From NCBI GenBank assembly GCA_013816895.1, contig JACDDR010000028.1, positions 1-40,107 on the forward strand: DNA of 40,107 nucleotides. Direction: 5' to 3'. This stretch comes from Bacteroidota bacterium. Its GTDB lineage: Bacteria > Bacteroidota > Bacteroidia > B-17B0 > Aurantibacillaceae. Numbering within the stretch: the first letter of the stretch is position 1; each line of letters begins with the position of its first letter. Below, piece by piece: positions 8,765-17,445 of this stretch. The notes under the pieces were generated by a model. That model was not told where the DNA came from. It made no database searches and saw nothing but the letters and a program-made list of their open reading frames with translations. A program made the position numbers and the translations under genes.

Positions 8765-10135
8765 CTATTTCAACTCAATGGTACGGCATCTGTTGTTCTT
8801 CATCCAGCTTCTTACCAGGTCGTTACAGTCCGGATAAAATGTTTTAGGTGTGGCCACGTATTTGAGCTCCTCTTCACATACCATCTGGTGTGTGGTATCA
8901 AGGTAACCGTAACCTTTATACTGTCCGTTTTCCACAAGCACCAACGACCGCTCGTCTACCCTCCTGCCCTTATCAAGCAGGACAAAATCTTTTTTCTTAA
9001 AAATAAATTCATCCAGAACCTTCTGAGCCCGTTTATTATAAACTTCGGTTTCTTCTTCTCCCGCGCAAATTCCATTGCACACTCTTATCTGGTGGTTAAA
9101 GCAAACCGAATCTTCACCCGTTAAACCACAATAGCGTAAACAAAGCGTGTGTTCTTCGATGCATTTTTCCAGGCGCTCCCGGGCGGATGAATAAGAGGTA
9201 AATGTCAGCAGCGCGTTTTCAGACAATTCATATTCCACAATTTTAAAATTAATGGTACCATCTTTTCCTGCAAACCAATCAATGCAATGCGTGAATATTT
9301 CACTCTTCCGCATCCTGTTATATTTTGGTTTGTGTTTTTTAATTTCATCGGCTTCCAGCAACAGGGCTATCAGTTCGCTGCCCGTAGGCACAAAATCAAC
9401 ATTCATGAGTTCGTTTAGCATTTTTTTACCTTTTTTTTCGGTGGTATTAAAATGACTTTGGGCACGCAAGTACACATTGGTACTCTTTCCAATATAAATA
9501 ATTTCCTGATCCTTGTTTAAAAAATAATACACGCCGCATTCTTCCGGAAGTTTGCGTAAAATATATTGTTTTATTTTATCAATGCGCCTGCTCATGATCT
9601 CTTCTACACCCATGCTCTTATACTGGGGGTGCGCTGTTTTTAAACGGATCAGCAGATCAAATAACTCGGCCGTTGCAACTGCATCACCCTCTGCACGGTG
9701 TCTTCCGTGAATTTCAATTCCCAGTGACGCACATAAGTGACCAAGGCTGTAAGAAATTCTTCCCGGCATTAGCTTTCGGCTTAAGCGAACAGTACACAAG
9801 GTTTCTTTTTGATATTTGTATCCTAACGAAGCGAATTCACTTTTAATAAAACTGTAATCGAAACCAACATTATGGGCAACAAAAATGCAGCCCTCCGTCA
9901 TTTCAATAATTTTTTTGGCGATCTCATGAAAACGCGGCGCATCGGCCACCATGTCGTTGGTAATATTGGTGAGCTTTGTAAAATAAGGCGTGATGTTGCA
10001 ATCAGGATTAATAAGGGTTGTGAACTTATCAATTACCTGCAGGCCGTCGTGCACTAAAATGCAGATTTCGGTTATTCTCCCTTTACCGAAATCAAATTTT
10101 CCCCCGCAGGTTTCTATATCTATGATAGCGAACAA
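8765..10135 (-). CDS. DnaQ-like 3'-5' exonuclease fused to GIY-YIG (UvrC/Cho-like) nuclease
   Basis: A 456-residue DNA-processing protein. Residues 1-170 are a DEDDh exonuclease of the Pol III epsilon type: ExoI FAIIDIET with D6/E8, ExoII AHNVGFDYSF with D93, and ExoIII HRAEGDA with H146 and D151. Residues about 190-275 are a GIY-YIG domain (CGVYYF, then IIYIGKSTNVYLRAQSHF), resembling the N-terminal nuclease of UvrC and Cho. The remaining 180 residues contain cysteines (CLRYCGLTGEDSVC, CNGICAG) in a pattern like the Cho/UvrC Cys region. The architecture is recurrent in Bacteroidota and probably acts in DNA repair or proofreading outside the replicative polymerase. The start ATG is the first residue of the conserved beta strand. 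Confidence 0.88.
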   Translation of the reverse strand: MFAIIDIETCGGKFDFGKGRITEICILVHDGLQVIDKFTTLINPDCNITPYFTKLTNITNDMVADAPRFHEIAKKIIEMTEGCIFVAHNVGFDYSFIKSEFASLGYKYQKETLCTVRLSRKLMPGRISYSLGHLCASLGIEIHGRHRAEGDAVATAELFDLLIRLKTAHPQYKSMGVEEIMSRRIDKIKQYILRKLPEECGVYYFLNKDQEIIYIGKSTNVYLRAQSHFNTTEKKGKKMLNELMNVDFVPTGSELIALLLEADEIKKHKPKYNRMRKSEIFTHCIDWFAGKDGTINFKIVEYELSENALLTFTSYSSARERLEKCIEEHTLCLRYCGLTGEDSVCFNHQIRVCNGICAGEEETEVYNKRAQKVLDEFIFKKKDFVLLDKGRRVDERSLVLVENGQYKGYGYLDTTHQMVCEEELKYVATPKTFYPDCNDLVRSWMKNNRCRTIELK

Positions 10136-10255
10136 GCCCTAAAGATAAGGCCAAATGCGGTTGTTGATTGCTACGATTTATAGAGTGTTTAAAGAATGTG
10201 CATTTTTAATCCTTCATCAGAGTATAAACAATAACAAACATTAGATTTTTTTACA

Positions 10256-13200
10256 TTAAATCGGAAACTCAATTCTAAATTCTGTTCCTTTATTTACTTC
10301 ACTTTTCACACTGATAGTACCTCCTATTGCTTCTACCTGAACTTTCACCATGTATAAACCCATACCTTTTCCTTCTGCATTATTAGCGTGAAATCGTTTA
10401 TATAAACCGAATAGCTTGTCGCTTTGTTTTTCAAGGTCTATCCCCAATCCATTATCTTTAAAAAGCAAAATTATTTTATTATCTATAACCTGACTTTTTA
10501 CTTCTATAACTGGGGCAATATGGTTTTGTCTGTATTTTATGCTGTTTGAAATGAGATTATAAAAAATGCTGTGTAAATAACCCTTAATCGTAAGCAGAGA
10601 GGGAACTTCAGAAAAGTCCAGAAAAATGGTTGCATTCTCTTTTAAAATCAGTGCTTGAATATTTGACAAGATATCGGAAGCAAGATTTGTCAGGTCTACC
10701 CATTCTTTCTTTTCGGTTATATTTTGCTTTACCTCAAGAATTTCATTAAGGTCTCTAATCACTTCATCTAATTTTGTTGATGCGAGAATAAGTCCTTCGA
10801 TGCAACGCTTCATCGTACCGGCGGTAATTTTTCCACTTTTAAGCAGGTTTGTTAATCCGAGAATATTTGCTACCGGCGATCTCAGGTTGTGCGAAACAAT
10901 GTAAGAGAACTGCTCCAGATTTTTATTTCTCTGAACAATATCGCCAGTCATTTTTTCTTTTTGCTGCTGCTCCAGTTTACGCAGTGTTATATCCTGGAAA
11001 CTTCCATGAACCTTTAAACATTTCCCGTTTAAAAATTCTCCTTCACCGAGAGCCCGAATCCATCGCTCATTGTCTTTAGCCGTAATAATCTGAAGTTCCA
11101 CATCAAAAGAAACTCCTTCTTCAATTGTTTTTTGTAAACTTTCAGTGATAGATTGCCTGCTAATGCCTTCTTTACAAAAGTTAATGGCAGTGCTAACTTC
11201 CGGAATAAAACTTTCTTCCACTTCGTGAATTTGTTTTGTTATTGAAGACCAGTAAAGTGTATTAGCTACTAAATCAATCTCATAACTACCTATTAATGCT
11301 AATGTACTGGCTTTAATAAAGAGTTCTTCCAACTTCTTCTTTTCGGTAATGTCTGATAAAATACTAATGAGGCCGGTTAATTCATTCTTTTCATCATAAA
11401 TAGGAGAATCGGTTACTAATGCAGGAAAGTCACTTCCATCCTTCCGTTGCATTCTAAACTCTCCCGACCATGTGCGACCTTTTCTAATATCTTCCATTAT
11501 TTCTGAGGCTTCTTTCTTGGTTGTTTGAGGACGCGTGAGTTTTGCAATATTTTTTCCTATCGCTGCTTCTGATGCCCAGCCAAAAATATTTTCGGCCGCT
11601 TTATTCCAGTAATTAACAACTCCATCCAGGTCTGTTGCTATAGCTGCCTGCCCGATCGTGTTTAACAAGTTGGCTTTAAACCTGTTTTCTTCTTCTGATT
11701 TCTTTTTTTCTGTAATATCCCTGGAAACAGAAATGATCTGATTCGTGCCATCTGCTGTTTTTGCAGCGGGTGATATCATAACATCCCACCACTTTCCATT
11801 GCCCTTTAGTGTAGGAGAAAATGCTTCAAAGCGGGCAGATTTTCCCTCCAAAGATTTTTTTATGGAAGCTTTTACGACCTGTTTATTTTCATCGCCCCAT
11901 AAATCCCACCAATATTTATTTTTTAAGATATTGAAATCCTCTACTTCCATCAACTTACAACCATTGGTATTCATAAACTGAAGACGGCCTTCATTATCGA
12001 TTACCTTCATGCAATCGGGACTGCTTTCTAAAATGGTTCTGTTAAATTCTTCATTCGCCTTCAGTATATTTTCTGCTTTTCTTCGCTCTGTTACATCCCT
12101 AAAATTAGCGACAATTGCATTGATACCCTCCGTTTCAAGATGATTTGTTAATGTACCTTCCACCCAAATATATGTTCCATCTTTTTTCCTGTCTCGTATT
12201 AGTGGGCATTCCATAGGCACTCCAGGATGTTTCATAATTTTCATCACAAACTCCTGCATGATTAAGGCATCATCAGGGTGTACAATATCAGCTATATTTA
12301 AGCTCAGGCACTCTTCATTCGTATAACAAAATATTTTTGATATTGCAGGACTTGCATAAATCATCTTTCCGTCTGGTGCAAAAATCAAGATCATGTCAGC
12401 ACTATTCTCTATCACTCCTTTAAAAAATCTTTCGCTTTTCTCTATTGCTTTGCGTGATAATATTTGTTCTGTTATATCATTTATAAAAAAGAAAACCCCT
12501 TCTATTTCTCCTTCACCATTTCTATACGCCTGGTAAATTAGATTCATGTAGAGGTCAGTCATTTCTCCGTTCCCTTTTATATCTACCTGAGCTAATAACT
12601 CATTACCCGTGAAAGGTTCACCAGTATGGTAAACATGATCTAAGATCTCAATAAACCCCTGTTCTTTTACTTCCGGAAACACTTCTGCTACTGTTTTCCC
12701 AATAACATCCTGTTTGCCGGTAGATATCAGATATAATGGGTTAGCCATAACAAAAACATGATCAGCACCCTTTAACATACCGATGGCGGATGGAGCTTTT
12801 GCAAACATTTCAAAGAACTGATCTCTTTCGTTTAATAATGCTTTTTCTAATCGTTTCTTCTCGGTTACATCCTTAGCTATGCAAAACATTATTTGCAGCT
12901 TCTCATCCCAGTTAACTGACCATAAGAGGGGTATCAACTTTCCGTTTTTATGCACATACCTGTTTTCAAAGTCTGTAACCTGTATTCCGCTTATAATTTC
13001 TTCCGCTTCTTTTGTTGTAATATCAATATCTTCAAAATATACAAGATCGATATATCTAGTTCCAATGAGGTCTGCTGGTTTGTAACCCCACAAATCTTCC
13101 GACGCAGCACTAACCTTTACAAACTCACCTTTTGCATTAATTGTACAGATAACATCCAGTGAGGAATCAAATATTTTATTAAGATCATTAACTGCTCTTT

Positions 13201-15508
13201 CTAACTTTATCGAAGCCTCATTCAATTTATTCTCCGCTGTTTTCCTCTCAGTGATATCCTGCGCAGTTCCGAATAACCGGATCACATTTCCTTGCTTGTC
13301 TTTTTCGCCATACCCACGTTCCTGTATCACCCGGTGTTCGCCCCGGGCTGTGGTTATATTATACTCAATTTCAAAAGGCTCGCCTGTTGCCTGGGTGTTT
13401 TTGCTGGTTGCAAGGGTGCGTTCACGGTGTATTGGATCTACGAGATGCAGAAATGATCCATGTGTTTCAATAAAGGTTTCCTTATCTGTATCAAATACAT
13501 TGTACAATTCTTCCGACCAGGTGAGTGTATCTTTTTTAAAATCAAAATTCCAACTTCCCATTTTTGCCAGTCGCTGGGCTTCCGATAAATACTTTGCATT
13601 TTTCTTTATTTTTTCATCAGAAGCTCTTTTATCTGTAATATCCCTGGCTATTTTGGACGCCCCGATTATGTTTCCAGCGGTGTCTCTAATTGGGGAAATG
13701 GTAAGCGATACATAAATGATTTGTCCATCCTTTCTCTGCCTTTCGGTTTCGTAATGCTCGACAGCTTCGCCCTTTTTTAACTTTTCCAATATGAATTTTT
13801 CTTTCTGTTCGAGATTCGGAGGGGAGAGGAGAGATATATTTTTCCCAAGAATTTCTTTTGCAGAATAGCCAAACATTTTTTCAGCCCCGGGATTCCAACT
13901 TGTAATAATTCCCCCAAGATTTTTAGTGATAACCGCATCATCCGTTGAATTGACAATAGAAACTAATAGCGCCTGCTGTTCTTCGGCCGTTTTGCGCTCG
14001 GTTATATCAGTTCCTCTAATGCAAACTCCTTCTATGTTACCTGAATTAAAAACTGGATCAATGGAAAAATTTATCCATGTTACTCGACCATCTTCTTTTT
14101 TATAACAATGATCGTAGTTTATGGTTTGCCCCGATAATACTTTGGAGACAACTATTTTATAGTTTTCTCTTCTATCCTCATGAATATAATCAAATACGCT
14201 GGTTCCTATATTTATCTGTGTTTCGACATTATTCAACACAATATCCTTTGCTTTATTATTAAATGCTTTTACAATTCCACTGGTATCAGTAAGAATGAAT
14301 CCTTCAGAGGTATTATCAAAGATGGACTGTAGATTTGTTTGTAATTCTGAAATTGCTGATTCTGACCTTTTGGTGTCTGTTAAGTCACGAATGATCATAG
14401 AAGTTCTTTCTTCACCGTTACTATCTAAAAAAACGGTAGAGGAAATTTCACAAGGAAACCGGGTTCCATTTTTTCGTATAAGTGTAATTTCGCCCCTTGC
14501 TTTGCTATATTTTTTCCTTTCTTCAATCGCTTGCTGCACCCTTTCATCAGATGAATCCACTAAACCAAATCTTCCTTTTTTACAGATCTCCTCCTCTGTC
14601 ATCTGAAACATGCGGCAAGCAGCAGGGTTAGCGGCAAGTATTTTACCATCTGCAACAGTAAGCAAAATGCCATCCATATTATTCTCAAAAAAAGAACGGT
14701 ATTTTTCCTCGCTGTCTTTTAAAACCTTATCTGCCAATACCCTTTCTGTAACATCCCTGTAATTATCTACAATTCCGTTTATCTCGGGGTCATGCAGCAT
14801 ATTGGTTAACACGCCATCCATCCATCTCCAGGTTCCATTTTTATGCCTCATACGAACGGGAATGCCAGAAATTGGGATGCCGGGCGCGTTCATTGCCCGG
14901 GTCATAACATCCAACAATACTGGAGCGTCTTCAGGGTGTGCTAGTTTAATAAGCTCCAACTGCATTCCCTCCTCAATGGTAAAACCTAAAATATTTTTTA
15001 TTGATGGTGAAACATAAAACGGTTTACCTTCTTTTGAGAGGATCGCAATTCCTTCGCCGGTATTTTCTATCAAGGCTCTAAAATATTTTTCATTCCGAAC
15101 AGTCTTATCATGAAATTCCTTCTGTTCCCGTTGCAGACGAAATTTTTCAATTGCATTTAGAATAGCAGATGGCAAGCGGCTCAGTCTGTCTTTCAGGATA
15201 TAATCATCTGCACCCTTCTTTATCAGATCCACCGCAACCTCATCAGGCATGGCGGCCGTAACCAGGATAAAAGGAATTGCAAGGCCGGTTGCCTTAAGAA
15301 TAGTTAATGCTTCCTGCGAATCAAAAGACGGGAGAGAATGGTCAGATAGAATAATATCCGGTTTAAAATCTCTTAATTCTTTAATAAATTTATCTTTTGT
15401 ATCTACAACAAGGATCTCGAAATTAAGGTTGCTTTTACTTAATTGGTTTTTTAAAAGAAAAGCATCACTGCTAACATCTTCAAGGTGTAATATTTTTATA
15501 TTTCTCAT
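10256..15508 (-). CDS. Giant hybrid sensor kinase: receiver + about 11 PAS domains + histidine kinase
   Basis: A 1750-residue soluble signalling protein; I find no transmembrane segment. Residues 1-125 are a receiver domain with phospho-acceptor D56 (LSDHSLPS), VTAAMPD and K106. I then count eleven PAS/PAC units by their starts, from FRALIENTGEGIAILSKEG and SFFENNMDGILLTVADG to LEELFIKASTLALIGSYEI, most ending in a DITERK-like PAC linker. The kinase core has the H-box SHNLRSPVAN with H1540, an N-box FYNLISNSIKYR, G1 DNGLGID and G2 GKGMGLYMVK. The reversed order (receiver first, kinase last) with no output domain suggests integration of many cytoplasmic signals and onward phosphotransfer to separate regulators. 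The 622-residue kinase at 23568 has the same plan with two PAS domains and closely similar end domains, so both likely share an ancestor. Confidence 0.93.
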   Translation of the reverse strand: MRNIKILHLEDVSSDAFLLKNQLSKSNLNFEILVVDTKDKFIKELRDFKPDIILSDHSLPSFDSQEALTILKATGLAIPFILVTAAMPDEVAVDLIKKGADDYILKDRLSRLPSAILNAIEKFRLQREQKEFHDKTVRNEKYFRALIENTGEGIAILSKEGKPFYVSPSIKNILGFTIEEGMQLELIKLAHPEDAPVLLDVMTRAMNAPGIPISGIPVRMRHKNGTWRWMDGVLTNMLHDPEINGIVDNYRDVTERVLADKVLKDSEEKYRSFFENNMDGILLTVADGKILAANPAACRMFQMTEEEICKKGRFGLVDSSDERVQQAIEERKKYSKARGEITLIRKNGTRFPCEISSTVFLDSNGEERTSMIIRDLTDTKRSESAISELQTNLQSIFDNTSEGFILTDTSGIVKAFNNKAKDIVLNNVETQINIGTSVFDYIHEDRRENYKIVVSKVLSGQTINYDHCYKKEDGRVTWINFSIDPVFNSGNIEGVCIRGTDITERKTAEEQQALLVSIVNSTDDAVITKNLGGIITSWNPGAEKMFGYSAKEILGKNISLLSPPNLEQKEKFILEKLKKGEAVEHYETERQRKDGQIIYVSLTISPIRDTAGNIIGASKIARDITDKRASDEKIKKNAKYLSEAQRLAKMGSWNFDFKKDTLTWSEELYNVFDTDKETFIETHGSFLHLVDPIHRERTLATSKNTQATGEPFEIEYNITTARGEHRVIQERGYGEKDKQGNVIRLFGTAQDITERKTAENKLNEASIKLERAVNDLNKIFDSSLDVICTINAKGEFVKVSAASEDLWGYKPADLIGTRYIDLVYFEDIDITTKEAEEIISGIQVTDFENRYVHKNGKLIPLLWSVNWDEKLQIMFCIAKDVTEKKRLEKALLNERDQFFEMFAKAPSAIGMLKGADHVFVMANPLYLISTGKQDVIGKTVAEVFPEVKEQGFIEILDHVYHTGEPFTGNELLAQVDIKGNGEMTDLYMNLIYQAYRNGEGEIEGVFFFINDITEQILSRKAIEKSERFFKGVIENSADMILIFAPDGKMIYASPAISKIFCYTNEECLSLNIADIVHPDDALIMQEFVMKIMKHPGVPMECPLIRDRKKDGTYIWVEGTLTNHLETEGINAIVANFRDVTERRKAENILKANEEFNRTILESSPDCMKVIDNEGRLQFMNTNGCKLMEVEDFNILKNKYWWDLWGDENKQVVKASIKKSLEGKSARFEAFSPTLKGNGKWWDVMISPAAKTADGTNQIISVSRDITEKKKSEEENRFKANLLNTIGQAAIATDLDGVVNYWNKAAENIFGWASEAAIGKNIAKLTRPQTTKKEASEIMEDIRKGRTWSGEFRMQRKDGSDFPALVTDSPIYDEKNELTGLISILSDITEKKKLEELFIKASTLALIGSYEIDLVANTLYWSSITKQIHEVEESFIPEVSTAINFCKEGISRQSITESLQKTIEEGVSFDVELQIITAKDNERWIRALGEGEFLNGKCLKVHGSFQDITLRKLEQQQKEKMTGDIVQRNKNLEQFSYIVSHNLRSPVANILGLTNLLKSGKITAGTMKRCIEGLILASTKLDEVIRDLNEILEVKQNITEKKEWVDLTNLASDILSNIQALILKENATIFLDFSEVPSLLTIKGYLHSIFYNLISNSIKYRQNHIAPVIEVKSQVIDNKIILLFKDNGLGIDLEKQSDKLFGLYKRFHANNAEGKGMGLYMVKVQVEAIGGTISVKSEVNKGTEFRIEFPI

Positions 15509-16256
15509 TGTGTACTCTTAATGTTATTAATGCCAAACAGGTTGCAGCTTTAGAAATTTATTTTGGAGCTTAAATACTAATTATTACTATTATTATTGAG
15601 GATATATAAAAAGTTGTAATCCTTTCATGGAAAGTTTGTAAACTTTTCTGAATGACCTTTCTTGTCTTTTTTTGTAATTAAGTTTACGATGAGAAAACAG
15701 GAGAGGATTAAGATTAATCCCCCATTGAAACCCTAAGAACTTGCCTTACATATTACTCTCTCTCTCTTTCTTTCTTTCTCTCTTTATGTATAAATTTAGA
15801 ACGGATTCGATGGAAGCTATGGGCCGTCCAGTATACGTTAAAGCAATGTATTCTCTCTTAAATGTATAATACAAATATAGCATTTATGAAAATAGGAACC
15901 AATGATTTAACAATATGCGCAGATAGATTGCTCAAAGACTCTACTGATCCCATCTTAAATTTCCCTCCATCTAGAAACTCTTTAAAAATGAAGAGCTATA
16001 GAAAACAGATCGGCAATTCCTCAACGATTATGATAGAATTCACTAGAATTGTTAAAAAGCCCAAAAAAGAATCCACTGTATAAATTAATCATGCGGCAAA
16101 TAGTGCACCTTGAAGTTTAAATTCTTACGATCCTGTTTTCTTGGCATAAAATCTTTTTATGCAAAAAGGAAGAGTAGCAGAAAAGAAAACTACAGACGAG
16201 GACAAGGAATTGGTTATTAACAAAAGTTGGCCGTTGCTCCAGCTAATTCGCGTCAA
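15509..16256. other. 748-bp gene-poor gap
   Basis: This gap lies upstream of the giant kinase gene (minus strand) and downstream of the LD-carboxypeptidase gene. It is AT-rich, holds a 30-bp pyrimidine tract, and has one open frame at 15862-16083 (73 codons, beginning MYNTNIAFMKIG and ending KKPKKESTV) that resembles nothing I know. A second open frame of 33 codons at 16159-16260 runs into the 3' end of the carboxypeptidase gene. I cannot support either as a gene. The kinase promoter should lie near 15510-15600, but I see no convincing -7/-33 pair there. Confidence 0.5.
15756..15785. repeat. Pure pyrimidine microsatellite (CT)6 then (TTTC)n
   Basis: Thirty consecutive pyrimidines on the plus strand: six CT units followed by TTTC/TCTC units. 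It lies about 250 bp upstream of the giant kinase start. Tracts of this kind can slip in replication or form triplex DNA; no function is shown here. Confidence 0.85.
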
Positions 16257-17285
16257 CTAAACCACCGCGCTCTCCATCAGTTCGATCGTTCCGTTACCGG
16301 CGTCGATTGTGGCTTTAATGCCAATTGGAAGTGTAAGTTTATTTTCGATGTGCCCGATCATTGCACCATAAAAAGCGGGGATTCCCAAAGGAAGGATATG
16401 CTGTAAAATTACCTCGTGAAAAGTAAAAGCCTTTAGGGGTTCTTCGGCCTCGCATTTCGCGCATTTGCCAAAAACAAATCCTGAAATATTTTCAAGTACA
16501 CCTGAAAGTTCTAATTGCGTAAGCATCCTGTCAATACTATATGGCTCTTCCTTTGCTTCTTCCAGAAATAAAATTTTATTTTTCCAGTCCGGAAGATAAT
16601 TACTTCCAATTAAAGAGGAAAGCACTGTAAGATTGCCACCCACCAGTTCACCGGTAACCTTTCCTTTGGTAATGGTAAAGGGTTTGTCCTCACCCACGGG
16701 ATTAAGCGGCATACTGCATACCTTAGCCGTCATCGCCACATTCATAAATACTGCTTTTGTAAACTCATTCCAACCCGAGTTGCCTACCGGTCCATGAAAT
16801 GTAACCAGTCCGGTTTTTGTAGTAATGGCCAGTAGCAAAGCGGTAATGTCGCTAAAGCCTACCAGCACTTTAGGATTTTTTTGAATAATGTTATATCCTA
16901 TCTTGTCCAGGATGCGTGCGCAACCCCAACCTCCCTTCATACAGAATATTCCTTTTACTTTTTTATCAGCAAATAAATCATTTAACTCTTTGGCCCGTAA
17001 TTCGTCTGTGCCCGCAAAATATCCGAACTTTTCTTTCAGTGTTTGTCCGTAAATAACATTAAAACCGAAGCCCTTTAAAATGGCGCCGAAGGCTTCCACC
17101 TGCTTGTCGTCCCACACTGCGCCGGCCGGAGAGGTAATGGCAACTGTATCTCCCGCCTTCAGTGCAGGAGGTTTTATTTTAAGAACTTCCTGCCCGATTT
17201 TTTGAGCAAGTGTTGTGGAGGGTAAAAGAAGTGCTGAAGCGGCAAGCAATCCTGATGTTTTAATAAAATTGCGACGTGCGTTCAT
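16257..17285 (-). CDS. S66-family LD-carboxypeptidase (murein tetrapeptide carboxypeptidase-like) with Tat-like signal
   Basis: A 342-residue serine peptidase. The N-terminus ARRNFIKTSGLLAASALLL fits a twin-arginine signal (RRxFIK plus hydrophobic stretch, TLAQ cleavage region), so export of a folded enzyme is likely. Residues about 40-330 match family S66: GDTVAITSPAG, GIFCMKGGWGCARIL, the nucleophile elbow GFSDITALL, the LVTFHGPVG segment, the catalytic Glu in FLEEAKEEPYSIDRML and the His in GHIENKLTLPIG. Members remove the terminal D-Ala from the murein tetrapeptide for wall recycling, or, in the MccF branch, inactivate microcin C-type compounds. Cytosolic LdcA lacks a Tat signal, so a periplasmic location would be a variation; the signal also occurs in other Bacteroidota S66 proteins as I recall. 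The gene appears monocistronic. Confidence 0.88.
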   Translation of the reverse strand: MNARRNFIKTSGLLAASALLLPSTTLAQKIGQEVLKIKPPALKAGDTVAITSPAGAVWDDKQVEAFGAILKGFGFNVIYGQTLKEKFGYFAGTDELRAKELNDLFADKKVKGIFCMKGGWGCARILDKIGYNIIQKNPKVLVGFSDITALLLAITTKTGLVTFHGPVGNSGWNEFTKAVFMNVAMTAKVCSMPLNPVGEDKPFTITKGKVTGELVGGNLTVLSSLIGSNYLPDWKNKILFLEEAKEEPYSIDRMLTQLELSGVLENISGFVFGKCAKCEAEEPLKAFTFHEVILQHILPLGIPAFYGAMIGHIENKLTLPIGIKATIDAGNGTIELMESAVV

Positions 17286-17445
17286 ACGATAAATTTAGTC
17301 CGATTTAGAATCTGTTAGATTTTCTTATCACTAAAAATAAAAAAATAAAGAAAATTTTACAAACTCTTTCATCGTAAAGTTTGATTTTTATCAAGCCTTA
17401 TTCAGGGTTAAATTAAGGTGTGAAAAGGAATATTCCTAATAGCGC

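Noticed and set aside
15740..15750. 11-mer CTTGCCTTACA shared with 23379-23389
   Set aside because: The surroundings differ (upstream of one kinase gene, downstream of the other) and the match does not extend; treated as coincidence.
15862..16083. 73-codon open frame in the gap upstream of the giant kinase
   Set aside because: No family resemblance, no ribosome binding site and composition like the surrounding non-coding DNA.
16159..16260. 33-codon open frame ending over the LD-carboxypeptidase stop
   Set aside because: Too short and without any support; opposite-strand overlap with a real gene end.
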